Below are positions 45,704-58,749 of a stretch of 64,000 nucleotides of DNA, piece after piece. The notes under the pieces are model-generated. The model had not been told where the DNA came from. It saw only the letters and a list, made by a program, of their open reading frames with translations, and searched no databases. The DNA lies in contig CM046850.1 of assembly GCA_025618425.1 (NCBI GenBank), positions 1,192,819 to 1,256,818 of the forward strand. Reading direction: 5' to 3'. The stretch comes from Heliocidaris tuberculata (Eukaryota; Echinodermata; Echinoidea; Camarodonta; Echinometridae). Every line of letters begins with the position of its first letter. Position 1 is the first letter of the stretch. A program made the position numbers and the translations under genes.

Positions 45704-46384
45704 CCCTTTTTTTTTATGCCCCCGCCCACCGAAGGTGGTGCCGGAGGCATTATGTTTTCGGGTTGTCCGTCTGTCCGTCCGTCCGTCCCGCTTTCTTGTT
45801 CTAGCGATAACTCAAGAACGACATGAGGTATGAACTTCAAACTTGGTGCTAGCATGTATCACCATAGGAAGACGATCTGATTAGATTTTAGGGTATGTAG
45901 GTCAAAGGTCAAGGTCACAGAGGCCATTTTCTGAAATTTCAGTTGTTAGCCTCGTTCTAGCGATAACTCAAGAACCATTTGAGGTATGAACTTCAAACTT
46001 AGTGCTAGTTTGTATCACCATAGAAAGACGATCAGATTAGAATTTGGGGTACGTAGGTCAAAGGTCGAGGTCACAGAGGCCAATTTCTGAAATTTCAGGT
46101 GTTAGCCTCGTTCTTGCAATAACTCAAGAACCATTTGAGGTATGAACTTCAAACTTGGTGCTAGTATGTATCACCATAGGAAGACGATCTGATTAGATTT
46201 TGGGGTATGTAAGTCAAAGGTCAAAGATCACAGGTGAAATTGCAGGTGTTAGCCTTGTTAATGCGATACCTCAAGAACCATTTGAGGTATGAACTTCAAA
46301 CTTGGTACTAGCATGTATCACCATAGAAAGGCGATCTGAATAGATTTTGGGATACGTAGGTCAAAGGTCAAAGGTCATACAGGT
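45704..46384 (-). repeat. Helitron-like tandem element, hairpin end and first monomers
   Basis: Reverse-oriented relative of 1-807: hairpin 'atgcccccgcccaccgaagg...ggaggcat', (GTCC)n, then about four ~150-bp monomers (gataactcaagaacc, gaggtatgaacttcaaac, gtatcaccata, gatctgattagattttgggg, gtaggtcaaaggtc). It continues after an insertion at 48165. Confidence 0.75.
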
Positions 46385-48164
46385 TGTCAGGATCAAACTT
46401 GGGTTTTCGTTTAACTAATGTTTTGGCTACCAATACCCAAAATCACATAGACGACTTCACATACCCCAAGCATCCTTTTTTATAGTGAAGAGAGCTATGA
46501 CATGGTCAAAGTACACGAAAGTAATTGCACTGTACAAATGAATTTTAAGGTTTCAAGCTGTTTATTACAACTGTATCAAATTTGGTTCAAAGAGCATTCA
46601 ATCAAATAATCAAAACTTCTCATTCAAAAGAATTTATGTTTTAACTGGTTGCTGTGAAAATTATTGTCAGATATTCACAACTCTATTACAGATCGAATAA
46701 CATTTCTCATATGTAGAATTAATTATAATGAATTGTATTATAATGAATTGTAAGAATTAATCATTTGGTTACTGATAGTTATTATTAAAGGGTCATGAAT
46801 TAAAGGACTTCCCTGTTTAAATGGATTCAGTCCACTGAAAGTTCTGTCGATGAGGATTGACGACAGGGCCCTGTCGCTGTCAACGACGTGGTGCTGTCGC
46901 GAGTCCTCGAACGGTTGAAGGTGTACCAAATAGCTGGCGAAATCTTGGATGACCATCGTCATTGAAGAGTAGGCGTGGTCATCGATACGAAGTTGCGTGA
47001 CGTTTCAGAGTCCAACTGGAAACTCAAGATGGAAACTCGGGATACAAATTCTGAAGATAAAAGCTTCACCGCCATGGTTCAGGAAATCAAATTACTGAAG
47101 CCTTTGTAGCAGTAGCTCCATATTCGAGGTGCTGTCCCAGTGACAACAGCTCCCTGACCAAAGGACCCTTTTACAAATTGAATAAATTCCCATTATCCAA
47201 AAATGCATATCCTTATTTTATTAATCAACTTTCTCACAGATCATATTATTTACAGTAATTTATTCTTTAGTATTTGTCCACCTTATTAATTAACTAGTAC
47301 AGACAAATATCTAAACTTTATTAATTTGTCTGTGAAATTCTTACTAGCCATATATTAAAAGTAAGCATAAATTCACATCAATCTGAGCAATATTGAACTA
47401 CTCATATTATCTTAAATATCACTTTAATAAATGACTGAATTAAAAGCCTTCACAAATAATCAGAACTTCACAGCATAACATGTACATGTATAGCTGACTG
47501 GCTTTAAAACAAACATTAATTTTTCTTTCAAAGTTTTTGACATGCACAAACTCTTGTTTAAAAAATTCATGTTGAAAATCGCATTTTTATACATTCAAGT
47601 TTCTGGTTTTAGCACTGAAATAAAACTTGGTAGAAAATTTACTAAACTCACCAACATGGTGGGTAGGAATCTCCTCCAGAATTAACACAAACTGAGGGTC
47701 ATTGCTTGCTGGCTCCTCAGAACACAACCTCACTCAAAGAGCAAACTAACTAAAATGAGCCCACTCACTCTGTACAGCAATAGGGTACACTACACACACA
47801 ATCACCCTTGGGTGGGTCTTGGAATCTGAAGTGTTTTTCCCCACCTGTTACAAGAATTTAATCAGAGCTATATACATACATTCAATTAGCTCTGAATTTA
47901 ATGAATTATCGCCCTCTCTTGATCAAGTGGCAGAACACATAGAATTAAGGAAAAAATAGTCTAACTCATCTATTACCAAAATACCATCACAAGGTTGAAA
48001 TGAGTAATTTCACACTATTATTTCTCTCCTTTTCCTTCATGAATTTACCTACATGTACAAAATAGTCATAAGTCATCTTTTCCCTGTAAGGATTTCTTCT
48101 TTGTATAATTCACACAAATTTTAGAATTTTGCTGTTCAGAACAAAAAATGAAATGCTTGTGACA
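46385..48164. mobile_element. 1.78-kb LTR-like insertion inside the tandem element
   Basis: Starts TGTCAGG and ends TTGTGACA, i.e. TGTCA...TGACA inverted tips as in LTRs. CAGGT is duplicated on both sides (46380-46384 and 48165-48169). Removing it restores a normal monomer junction. It has no gag or pol frame, so it is a solo LTR or another non-coding insertion. At 1.78 kb it is long for a solo LTR. The GC-rich part at about 46850-47040 ('cagggccctgtcgctgtcaa') has no identifiable coding role. Confidence 0.6.
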
Positions 48165-48650
48165 CAGGTCAATTCTGAAATTGCAGGTTTTAGCCCTAAC
48201 TTGATATCTCAAGAACCATTTGATCCATTTACTTCAAACTTGGAACTAGTATGCATCACCATAATGAGACGAACTGATTAGATTTTTGTTCACGTAGGTC
48301 AAAGGTGACCGGTGATAGAGGTCATTATACAGATGTATGTGAAATTAATGTTTTTTTATCTTTGTTATCACCATATCTCAACTATTTTGTATTCATGAGT
48401 AGGAGGAGATTAAGTGATCAGAATTTTGGGTTATAAGGTGTAAGGTCAAATGTCAAAGAGGTCAATTAACATGTAATTAGAGGCTTTTTATTCTGGTTTA
48501 CCTTTGTTATCCCCATATCTCAATTATTTTGTATTCATGACTAGGAGGAGATAAGTGATCAGACTTTTGGGTTATAAGGTGTAAAGTCAAATGTCAAAGA
48601 GGTAAATTAACATGTAATTAGAGGCTTTTTATTCTGGTTTTATCTACATG
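48165..48650 (-). repeat. Helitron-like tandem element, continuation
   Basis: One more ~150-bp monomer (tatctcaagaaccatttgat...), then two close copies of a ~120-bp variant unit (ttgttatc(a/c)ccatatctca ... gtcaaatgtcaaagaggt). No coding content. Confidence 0.7.
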
Positions 48651-49269
48651 TATTTTACCAGTCTCTATATAATGACATCTCTATAATGATATCTGTAGAA
48701 TTTGCATCTTGACTACTTTTTACTGGTAAAAAAACATTTTTCAGTACTGCCCTCTAGATTTATGGGCGTGGTCCCGAAGAAATCATTACATTTATAAATG
48801 GGACATATTCTAAGCTTTTAAATGGTATGAAATGCTTCTTAGTAGAATATATTTTTAGAAATTAACATTTATTAACACTTTGTCCCCATTTTCATGGCAT
48901 GGCATATAAATACAATTGCTCAACATCTCACTTTGCTGGATATCATTACCAAACCTAAAAGTATGATAATGGCAGCTATAATCCTGTCATGGATATTTTT
49001 TTCAAGCAATGAATGTATAACAATAATAAGATAGGGTGATTAATTGATTAGACGAATCAATAACATGAACACAGTTTAAAACAAATCAACATGAATGTGC
49101 GATATATTTCTGATCTGGCAAAGGCGGAGGCATACATTTCGACTGCGCGCAGTCGAGAATTCATCTAGTTTCTTTTGGGATGAAGTCTGCAGTTCAGTGT
49201 ACTGGTAGCTTGTGGAAAACAAGGATGGATAGCCGTCACTCGAGTGTGTATATAAGGAGGGGCAGGCGC

Positions 49270-49478
49270 GTCGGAAGCAGTTTGGGATTGGGGGGGGGGG
49301 GGCAAACATTCAAGGGGGCTCACCTTTCAAGGGCTCATGTCTTCTCACCCCTAAAAAAACACACACGCTTTCCCACCCTCTCACAACAATACAGATCCTA
49401 CTGCTAAATCAAAATTTTACTCAAAAATTCTCTGACAAGCATTTTTGGGGTGTATATTTACTCGTAAATTCTCTTTCA

Positions 49479-49515
<37 letters not shown>

Positions 49516-49990
49516 TTATCATCATTTTGGGGGTGTATTTTTACTGGAGAATTCTCTGACAAGCAAAAAAAAAAAAAACACCAGAATTATGCTAAAATTC
49601 TGCTAAATTTTGTCAAATTATGCTAAAGCGGTCTAAATTCTGCCAGAAAGCAGAATTCTGCCAACTCTGGCAACCTTGCGTCTAATACAAAACCTCCACT
49701 ACGTTAAAGTTTAAAGCTTTATCTGTCTTCAGTGATCTCCATGAATACGAAAAATGAATACAAAGGCTTACAATTACGTAATAAAGCAATCAAGCTTTTA
49801 ATATACACACGATTTTTACTCCTTTACTACTGATTTTTTAAATTTTTTTATGGGGGGGGGCTTTTTTTTTGGGGGGGGGGCGAAAATGCATTTTGCCCCC
49901 CACTTTTTCGTTTGGGGGGGGGCGACCGCCCCCCTGCCCCCCCCCACTTCCGGCGCCTATGAGGAGGGGTGACCCCCCCCTACCCTCCCT
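49270..49990. repeat. Fragments of the G/C-homopolymer repeat family
   Basis: Contains G13, A37, several C and G runs, 'attctctgacaagca' twice, and 'cttccggcgcc'. Matches parts of 12036-12330 and 58300-58740. Non-coding. Confidence 0.6.
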
Positions 49991-50183
49991 TATAGGGGAT
50001 CAGGAGTTGGTCTGGCGGTAACGTCTGCCTACAGCTTTTTGTATTCGCCTACAAACTGACTCTGATCGGATCCATGTTCGAATCTCAATCACGTCTATCG
50101 GGTGGTGACATTAAAAGGTCTGTCCCAGAAGTAAATGATAATATTTGATTGATACACGTTTGTCAAAACTCAATTACACCCCC

Positions 50184-50185
<2 letters not shown>

Positions 50186-50229
<44 letters not shown>
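50186..50229. repeat. (AC)n microsatellite
   Basis: About 22 uninterrupted CA repeats. Confidence 0.95.
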
Positions 50230-50232
<3 letters not shown>

Positions 50233-50431
50233 AACGCAATGAACCCATCAACTCACCATGACCCCTAAAACTTTTTGTGTGGGATTTTTAATTTTTTTTT
50301 ATAAAGTTATGATTGTGCACTTATTCTTTTTGCGCATATTTTGTTGTTGTTCCAGATTCTTGTTATGAACAAGGACAGCATCAGAGGTGACTAGGGAGAA
50401 GTATAGTCACAACAACACCACACCTCTACCT

Positions 50432-50744
50432 CAGGGGCGGATCTAGCTTTTTTCCAAGGGGGGGGGGTTTGAGGGGCTGAGCTGGGTATTGCGAGGGAGC
50501 GTAGCGACCGAGCACGAGCAAGCGAAGCGAGAGAGGGGGAGGGTGTGGGAGGGGGGATACCCCCCTCCCACAGTAGGGAGATTTTTCATTTTTAGGGTTG
50601 CCAGCTTGCGATTTTAAGCATACTTGCATGCTCTATTTTTTCTCTTTTTTGTTTTCCTATGTACATTAAATGTTTACTTGGCAGCCCAAGGGGGGGGGGG
50701 GGGGTTTAAACCCCCTAACCCCCCCCCCCGTAGATCCGCCACTG
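50432..50744. mobile_element. 313-bp MITE with CAGKGGCGGATCTA ends
   Basis: Left end CAGGGGCGGATCTA, right end the inverse of CAGTGGCGGATCTA. TACCT is repeated immediately outside (50427-50431 and 50745-50749). Inside are opposing G and C runs and 'gagcgtagcgaccgagcacg'. CAGTGGCGGATC ends suggest a hAT-derived family. Confidence 0.75.
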
Positions 50745-50861
50745 TACCTCATCCCTTAACGTATGTATTTGCAATTTTGTTTGAGCAAAGCTGTCAGCAA
50801 AAAGCTGTAGGCAAAGAAATAAAAGGAGAGTGGTATATCAGTTAGCACGGTAATTTAATAG

Positions 50862-51075
50862 TCTCTCCAAAGGGCAAAGGGGTTACAGCCCACTCGACCT
50901 GCAATGTCGGTCTTGTGGGCCTTGTTCACGAGACCGACATTTTTATATCTTCCCTTATGTAACCTCGTGGAGTAGAACTTTCATATTGAATATTTTTCTC
51001 ATGAATATATTTCTTTGTTTTTTCGGTCTCGTGGTCTGTCGGTCTACTTGGCTGTCGGTCTACTGGGAAGACCCC
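50862..51075. repeat. Repeat with GTCGGTCTCGTGG motifs, copy 1
   Basis: The word gtcggtct(c/t)gtg and its inverse (cgagaccgac) occur several times. The same motif cluster is at 62250-62400. This resembles subterminal motifs of a small DNA element, but ends are not resolved. Confidence 0.45.
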
Positions 51076-51137
51076 GGCAAAAGGAAGGGGAGCGGTAGCA
51101 AGGGCAAATTTTCTTCTTTTTTCTGATCAAAATCATC

Positions 51138-51290
51138 CCGCAGAGGTGTAACCGAGTGGTTAAAGACATTCGACTGGAAATGCGAGGATCGTGGATTCGA
51201 TGCCCGATACGGCACTTGCCCTTAAACAAGGCATGTTATCTACATAGCTCATTTATCGTGCATTAATTAGATGGTAAATGATCAGGCAGT
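51138..51290 (+). mobile_element. tRNA-like SINE head
   Basis: 'gtgtaaccgagtggttaaag' (A-box-like, tRNA-Ser/Leu type) and 'gtggattcgatgcccgatac' (degenerate B box), followed by a SINE-type 'cacttgcccttaaacaaggc' stretch. It has no acceptor-stem pairing convincing enough for a real tRNA. Confidence 0.5.
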
Positions 51291-52880
51291 ATCCTTTGAT
51301 ACAAAATCATACACTAGCGTGATTGTAGGGCAAAGTTTTGTTGACAGTGTTCATTTTATCATGTTCCAACACCAAAACTTTGTTTGGTATGGGAATCGTC
51401 TGATGCTGATTTCCCAAACATATGTCGCAATTCTTTCTGTACTTTTATTATTATTCCGGACAACTGAACTCTACACTACGTCGTATAGAATTCAGTTCCG
51501 GACCCCTTCCTGTTTGGCCTTCTTCCTGTTCCGAATTTACCTACTTTATTGTCATAAGTAAGAGCGGGAAAATAGATACTGTTTACTTAAAGAATTCATT
51601 TCTTATGTTCTTGTGTGAGAGTGAGACCTTTGTTTTTTATTGGGCAGCCGGTTTCTATGATTTTGTAAAGCGGATGTTAATGTTTTGTGGTTTTTTGTGC
51701 AGGTGGGTTCAACGGAAACTTTTTAATAAATGCAAGAAGCTAGGGGTTAGAAGAAAATGTCAAATAACTCCTTGATTGAGTCACTGGAAAGTTATTTTTT
51801 ACTTACACCGTTCAGTTCTGTTCCGCTCTGAATCCCTCATGATGAGACCATCCAGAACTGAGAGCATTGTATGTTACGTCATAAGATTGCGGACGTATGC
51901 CTGTCGGGGCGGCGCCCCCCCCCCCCCGACACTCGACACTCGACACTCAATCTAAAGACAGCTATAGAAAGTCATGTTTAAAACTTGGACCTCTATCTAA
52001 CTTCCTTTGTTAGAGACTCGACTTTAGTCGGACCCCAGGGTAGGGTTTAAATTTGAGCAGAATACGGGCCAAAGACACAAGAAACATGAAAGATTGTGAG
52101 AATCTGCTATATAGATTTAGAGAAGGGAAGAGTGAGAAAAAGAATGAGTGTACACTGTGAAAACCATACTTGGAAATAATTCATGAGCTATATATTATAG
52201 GTAATTTCAGAGCCATGTTTAGTGACTGGAAATGCTTCATATACAGGGTTTGCATGCATGGGGCACGTGGGGGCATATGCGTGCAAGGCAGAGCTGGATG
52301 TGATACTTCCTGTCATGTCATGTTCTGAGAATACATGGTACCAAGAACCATACAGGTACCATTGATCTATTTGTCGTTTTATTTTTACTTCATGGGTATA
52401 CAAATATGTAACTAAAACTATATACACAAAAAACCTCCTATTTCTGTGTATCTTTACCGGGAATAAAGGAATATGTACCTAAAGTTTCCACTCTTAATTA
52501 TTTTCTGATTAAAATACCAAACCGGAAAAATGACTTCAGTTTCATTCAGTGATTCTAACATAATATATTCAAGGATCGCGTGCAATCAATGTGTATTTTA
52601 AGAGAACAACTTCCGGAAGTAAAACTTCCTGTGCCATTCAGAAAAAGTTATCATTGTTTACTCTACAAAATGATGAATCTTATTGAATTACCTTTTTCTC
52701 TCACTCCTCATTTTTATATACCTCTCTCTCTCTCTCTCTCTCTCTCTTCCACCGGTACTTGTATTTTCAACAATATCTTTAATCATGATATTCAGGACTA
52801 TCATGAGGTTCCTTCATTTTAATTTTCTCGTATCTGACCATGCTTTCATGAAAGATTAACTTTTGGATAAGTATAATAGA
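51291..52880. other. Non-coding stretch with (CT)n
   Basis: Open frames at 51271-51775 lack recognisable motifs. (TC)n at about 52721-52747. No supported gene. Confidence 0.4.
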
Positions 52881-52884
52881 ACGT

Positions 52885-53070
52885 GATATGATAAATAGTG
52901 CATGGTCTATCATGCACTATACTGGATTATGTCCACGACAAATACTAAATTATCCCGAGTGCAGTTTTGTTTCACCGAGGCCGCAGGCCGAGGTGAAATA
53001 GAACCTGCACGAGGGATAATTTAATATTTGGAGTTCATATAGTCCAGTAATGGTGCATAAATAGATCATA
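52885..53070. mobile_element. Palindromic MITE
   Basis: Long inverted arms: 'gcactatactggattatg', 'attatcccgagtgcag' and 'tttcacc' pair with 'ggtgaaatagaacctgca', 'gagggataatttaat' and 'tccagtaatggtgca', around the loop gaggccgcaggccgagg. Confidence 0.7.
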
Positions 53071-53734
53071 CACTAATTTTTATAGTAAATAGACCCCTAG
53101 ATCTATAACTGTTATTGTATATTAGTCAAAGTTATAGTGCAAGATCGTGCACTGTAACAAAATTTTTGCACGTCTTGTGATGCGAATCTAACCAATCACA
53201 GCGCGTATTATATATACACTATTTACTAAATTAATATATTATAATATGAATGATATAACATAAAATAATATAATATAATGTAATATAATGTAATAAAATA
53301 AAATATGATATGATATAACATAGTATGATATTATATTATATACATAACATTATACAATATCTATTCTTTAAAGACATAATGAAACGTACATTGTTTTTCT
53401 CAATGTGTTAGTCTATATTAAGAGAAAGGTTGATTTTTAAAACTCAGTCAGCTAAAAACATCTCTGTTATTTTTATACAGTAGGCTTCTCGTTCGTTTTC
53501 GTTGTCATTTGTTTGTACTTTGTAGTTGTTGTTATTTTTTTGACAGACAGTGTACATTCCTATATAGAGAATGAGTTAATTACTCTCAGTCATGTTGACA
53601 AGAAGAGAAAGCAAGAGAAAAAAAAATAGAGACAAACAGACAGACAGGGACACACAAACACAAACAAACACGTGCGCTTATCGGAGGGAGTGTGTGTGTG
53701 TGTGTGTGAGAGAGAGAGATAATATGAATAATAA

Positions 53735-54345
53735 TAATATTCAGATTCAGATTTAGATTTAAAATACATTGATTTCCTTCTCATAATCAAATGAATACAA
53801 AATGAAATATACATTCACAACAAAAAAGAACATGGTGGAAGGAGGCGAGGTTCCGATGAAGCACATGGCTTGTGGTGGGGTCGCCTTTACAATAAATATT
53901 TACATATATAATATTATACAACAATTATGACATGCAAAAAAATCTAAATAATAAAAAAAGAAAAGAAAAAGAAAAAAGAAAAAAGAAATCTGCACTATGG
54001 GCTACTGACTATATTGTACGAAGTATATTTTTTTTTTTACAGTACGAGTACAGTATGGAGTGAAGAGCATGTTTTAATAGAGTCATTTAAGTTGTTCCAA
54101 AGTATGGTACCAGAAAATCGAGTATTTTGTTGAAACGCAACTGTTCTATGTCTAGGAATATGGATGTCTCTCACAGATCTTGTTGGATAATTAAGAAAAT
54201 TATAATTGAAATAAGCTGTTCGGTAAGATATTTGTAAATGCACTTATACATAAAAACGTACTGTTGGTAACTGACAATATCTTCAAAGTTTAAGAGTCTC
54301 AAATCATGAAATGAGGGGTTGATGTGAGTTCCACATGGTACATCG
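53735..54345 (-). mobile_element. 3' fragment of a CR1/L2-like LINE
   Basis: Minus-strand reading gives NPSFHDLRLLNFEDIVSYQQ followed, after a frame change near 54200, by TRFSGTILWNNLNDSIKTC. This is the typical C-terminal end of CR1/L2-group reverse transcriptases. The 3' tail (AAATCT/GAATCT repeats at 53735-53760, seen inverted) resembles the tail of the LINE at 31954-35183. About 150 codons of coding remnant plus 3' UTR; heavily 5' truncated and frameshifted. Confidence 0.75.
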
Positions 54346-54645
54346 CAGATAATAATGATAATAATGATGATGATTATGATAATGATAATAAATAATGATG
54401 ATAATAATAATAATAATGATGATAATGATAATGATGATAATAATACTACTACTACTAATAATAATCTTAATAATAATGATAATAATAATAATAACAATAA
54501 TAATGATATCAAAGATAATAATGATAAAGATGATAACAATAGTAATACTATTAATACTATACTACTACTACTATTACTACTATTACTACTACTACTACTA
54601 CTAATACTAATACTACTACTACTACTACTATTACTACTACTGCTT

Positions 54646-54693
<48 letters not shown>

Positions 54694-54718
54694 TACTACT
54701 ACTATACTACTACTTTTA

Positions 54719-54759
<41 letters not shown>

Positions 54760-54780
54760 TTTCTACTACTGCTTCTACTA
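54346..54780. repeat. Compound (ATA/ATG)n and (CTA)n microsatellite
   Basis: Trinucleotide repeats throughout, with (ACT)n runs of more than 20 copies. Long poly-Leu, Ile and Asn frames here are artefacts. Confidence 0.95.
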
Positions 54781-54885
54781 GAGGGAGAGAGGGAGAGAGG
54801 GAGAGAGGGAGGGGGGGGGGTAGAGAGGGGAAGAAGAAAAAAAAAGACAATGAGTGACAGTAAATTGAAGCTCCTAATTGCGCCA

Positions 54886-55165
54886 TCCGAACAGGATTTG
54901 AAAAGTGTCTGTGCCTCTCATTTTCCCATCATGCCCATTCTAGTTTGTTGAAGCTTAGAATGTATCTGTAGACATTTTTCCACATGTGCAACTTCAAAAA
55001 TAATAGTTTGAAATATAAAATGTGCCTATTTTCCAAACAGCTGTTTGTCGAAATTCAAAATATAATGCAATTAATTTTCAAATTATAATCTCAATTTAGC
55101 AGTTACTGTAAGATGGCGCTGTTCAAGTTTTGCCAGTTTGATGCCATTTTAAATGATGCCATAAA
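54886..55165 (-). repeat. Uninterrupted relative of the hAT interior around the LINE insertion
   Basis: The reverse complement matches 24173-24410 (aacttgaacagc, cttacagtaactgctaaatt, gggcatgatgggaaaat, gaggcacagacacttttcaa) and continues without break into the sequence found left of the LINE at 20674-20696. It shows the pre-insertion state. Confidence 0.8.
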
Positions 55166-56244
55166 CCGCTTCTCCATACTGCGACCCTCACATCTATTAA
55201 TGTCTGAAAAAAAAAAATTTCTGTAATATTATATCATTTTGTTTCATGCTTCATGTTTCAACGCAGAAATAAAATCAATCAAACTTGGCAAACAAACATA
55301 CGAAATGCCCCCCCCCCCCACTTCTCAACCCCAATGGCTGAACTCACGCTACGCCTCTGCTTGAAATAAAGGTATATTCCAGCGTCTCAAACAGGATATT
55401 ACTCAACGTTGTATGAATGACTCGAATCACTTTTCCCCACAGATCAAGGCAAGCGTGACATACGTAGAAATTAGCATCAATTTTCGATACATTCAGGAAC
55501 GATTTAATGACCGCTGAGTGCTGGATTTCCACTTATCACGGGAATTGTGGTATCATTGTGAAAATGCATGCCAGGATTTATTATTTTCATACACTGTATC
55601 TTATAAGATTTACCACGATGTCATTATACTACATTCGTTTTTATTTTTCTTGAAGTGTGTATTAAACTATTTTACCTGCCTGTCATAGATTATATTAAAC
55701 TTTAAGTGATGTTTCCATGTTATATGACACGGAACCATGCTTGGCTGTTGATGGAAATTTTGCTTATTATGTATCACTTTTACAATGTATTAGACGCTTT
55801 TACAATTTAAAAAATCATTTGTTTCAGTCTTATGGCTGCTATCTTTCAGTGTGTTTTTATTATTAATAAACCAGATCAATTCAGTTCAATTCAATGCTAG
55901 CATTGACTCAAACAATGAATACACCTTGCCGTTATAGAATTATAAAATAGGCTTAACCACGGATCGGTTTTCCCGTGTTGATTTATCCGAGTGATATGAA
56001 CTCTAACTTGTCATCAACTTTTCATCATTCTTCCTAAAACCTCGCATGATTAGCTTTGTTTAAGGGCTTTTTTTATATTGAGCTGTAACACGCATGTGGA
56101 GAAAATCCCGTCCATGAAACTTCATGATGTCGATAACAAAACCTTTAGTGATGACTGTGTGTAATATAAGGATAAATTGTTTATTCAGTTTCATAGATAG
56201 CATACTGCGTATATTTGTATTTTTGCTATATTTGACCATAACAG
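55166..56244. other. Non-coding stretch
   Basis: Includes an A/T-rich LINE-tail-like end at about 55850-55900 ('aataaaccagatcaattcag'). The minus-strand frame 55344-55532 has no recognisable motif. Confidence 0.4.
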
Positions 56245-56430
56245 AAAATATTATGATTTAAAATTAGCATTTAACTCCATTAACACTTTTAAGCAAAATA
56301 ATATTTAAAATCTTTTATTCAGATAAGTCTGATTGTAATTTTAGATGCATAGATAAAACTACGAATTTTGGTCTTTGCGTCTTTCCCATGTCTTTACGTG
56401 CCATTGCATTTAGATAAGCTACCTAAATAA
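56245..56430 (+). repeat. Interspersed repeat fragment, copy 2
   Basis: Counterpart of 4965-5150, with the same block order and orientation. Confidence 0.6.
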
Positions 56431-56947
56431 TGGTATGGATACCATTAAAGAGAACAAATTAATAAATTAATGTATAAACCATATCCAAACAAAACTGTGC
56501 TTGAAGGTTTAATCTGAACACACAGTTATTTTGCATAGTAATCGCTATTTCATTACATTTCTTCTTACTCTCCATATGGAATTTTACATTTTTTAAAATA
56601 AACATAAATAGTAATGAAATGACTACTGATATTTGAAATGATATGGACGTACACGGTAGAGATGATAATAATGTGTAAACACAAGACGATCATGATATAC
56701 CGACAGTAATCAGTAAGTACGATATAACCAAATTAACGTTATCAAATATACCATGTACACGTTTCAATTCAATATTAATTCTAAGTTCTGGTGATGAAGT
56801 ATTGTAAATAGTAGATCATACTACGTAGAGTAATGCCCAGGACGGGGGTAATTAAACGACTGACCAACTTTGGGCAATGCTCTACCATTCAGGTTAAAAT
56901 ATTAAGACGTTAATTATTTATAAAGTACGGTTGGTCTCGTCGGCCTT

Positions 56948-57101
56948 CAGGGCCCCGTTTCATTAACCTTGTTATCAGTAACAACTGCCACATTTCTATG
57001 ACAAATTTGCTCTCAGCCAATCAGTTTGAAGGATTTCAGTAGCTTATAACAATTATTGCAACTTGTTATTGATATCAAGTTTTATGAAACAACGCCCTGA
57101 C
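56948..57101. mobile_element. 154-bp MITE, gggccccgtttcat type
   Basis: Ends cagggccccgtttcattaac and the inverse of tcagggcgttgtttcataaa. CCTT is present on both outer sides. Internal 'agccaatca' is shared with 44341-44480. Confidence 0.7.
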
Positions 57102-57162
57102 CTTAAAAATTTATAGTACATGTACCGTTACTTCATTTCTCAGGAAGAAATTTATAAGGTAG

Positions 57163-57667
57163 TTAAAGGGAAAGTTCACCCTGAAGATTACTTGAGTTCA
57201 AAAAATGCAGAAAAAATAAAGAAAAATATTGGCGAAGGTTTGATGAAAATCGGTCAAATAATAAAAGAGTTATGAGTATTTAAAGTTTTTGATTCGTGAC
57301 GTCACATGCGAGCAGCTGCCCATTGGTCATGTAATAAATATTCCATATATTCGCATTTTTTTTACGTTCCACGATAAATTAATATTGTTTCTTTTCAGAA
57401 TCTAGTATTGAATAACATTTCTGACAATATATCAAATGCACAGACGAAAATATTCTAAATTTTCTGAGAAAACTGTATTTTACGGAATATTTATCACATT
57501 ACATAATGGAAGAGCTGCTCGCATGTGACGTCACAAAATCAAAACTTTAAAAGTCCATAACTCCGTTATTCTTTAACGGATTTTGTCCAAACTTTCGCCA
57601 ATATTTTTCTTTATTTTTTCTGCATTTTTTAAACTCAAGTAATCTTCGGGGTGAACTTCCCCTTTAA
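57163..57667. mobile_element. TTAA-flanked MITE (piggyBac-like), third family
   Basis: TTAA at 57163-57166 and 57664-57667. Inverted ends AAAGGGAAAGTTCACCCTGA and its partner. Inner arms carry 'gtgacgtcacatgcgagcag' and the inverse. Its general plan (AAAGGG start, GTGACGTCA) links it to 27699-28278 and 6481-7410. Confidence 0.8.
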
Positions 57668-58299
57668 CTGTGTTTCCTATTTCTGAAAATATGAATTGTT
57701 TTTCTCGTTACAATAATTCTTCCATCAAGGTGGGATGTGTTTGAAATGAAACTGTCTAAATTTAAATTATGCAATATGCTACGAGAAACGAGAAACTCGA
57801 TCGAATCAAGATTATCCTATACTAATCAGGAGAATAAAAAACTTGTATAGACGCCACCTCACCCCATCCTATAGGAAGCGGAAGTATAGGCATGAAGCTT
57901 CATGGTATAGGGGAACGCACTTTATGTAAAGGTAGCCAAGCGTGTCTAGCTGTGAGGAAAAGCAAATAACGTGACAAAAGTCCAATATTAATGACCGGGA
58001 AAGGTAAAATATTTTCATGATTGCATCACTCAGGGGTACAAGGGAACTCTCTAACCACGTGAATATAATGCATAGGCCCTGTTACAGAGCGCATTATTTT
58101 ACGTGTCTTCATTTTTTTTTCCTTTTTTCATCAGTTGATTCTAACTGGTCTCTGACACATCAAGCGACCACGGTTGATGTGATTACATGGACACTAGTTT
58201 TTCATGACCAGTTGCACCCAGTGGCGTAACTGGACCTTGGCGTAAGAGGGGCAAAACTTCCAAGGAAATGATGAGCGGAAACTGCTTGGAGGGAGATTC

Positions 58300-58740
<441 letters not shown>

Positions 58741-58749
58741 CCCCAATTG

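Noticed and set aside
51138..51215. Functional tRNA gene
   Set aside because: A- and B-box-like words are present but the acceptor and anticodon stems do not pair convincingly; better as a SINE head.
54171..54951. Leu/Ile/Asn-rich open frames
   Set aside because: (ACT)n and (ATA)n microsatellite artefacts; only the LINE C-terminal part at 54037-54345 is meaningful.
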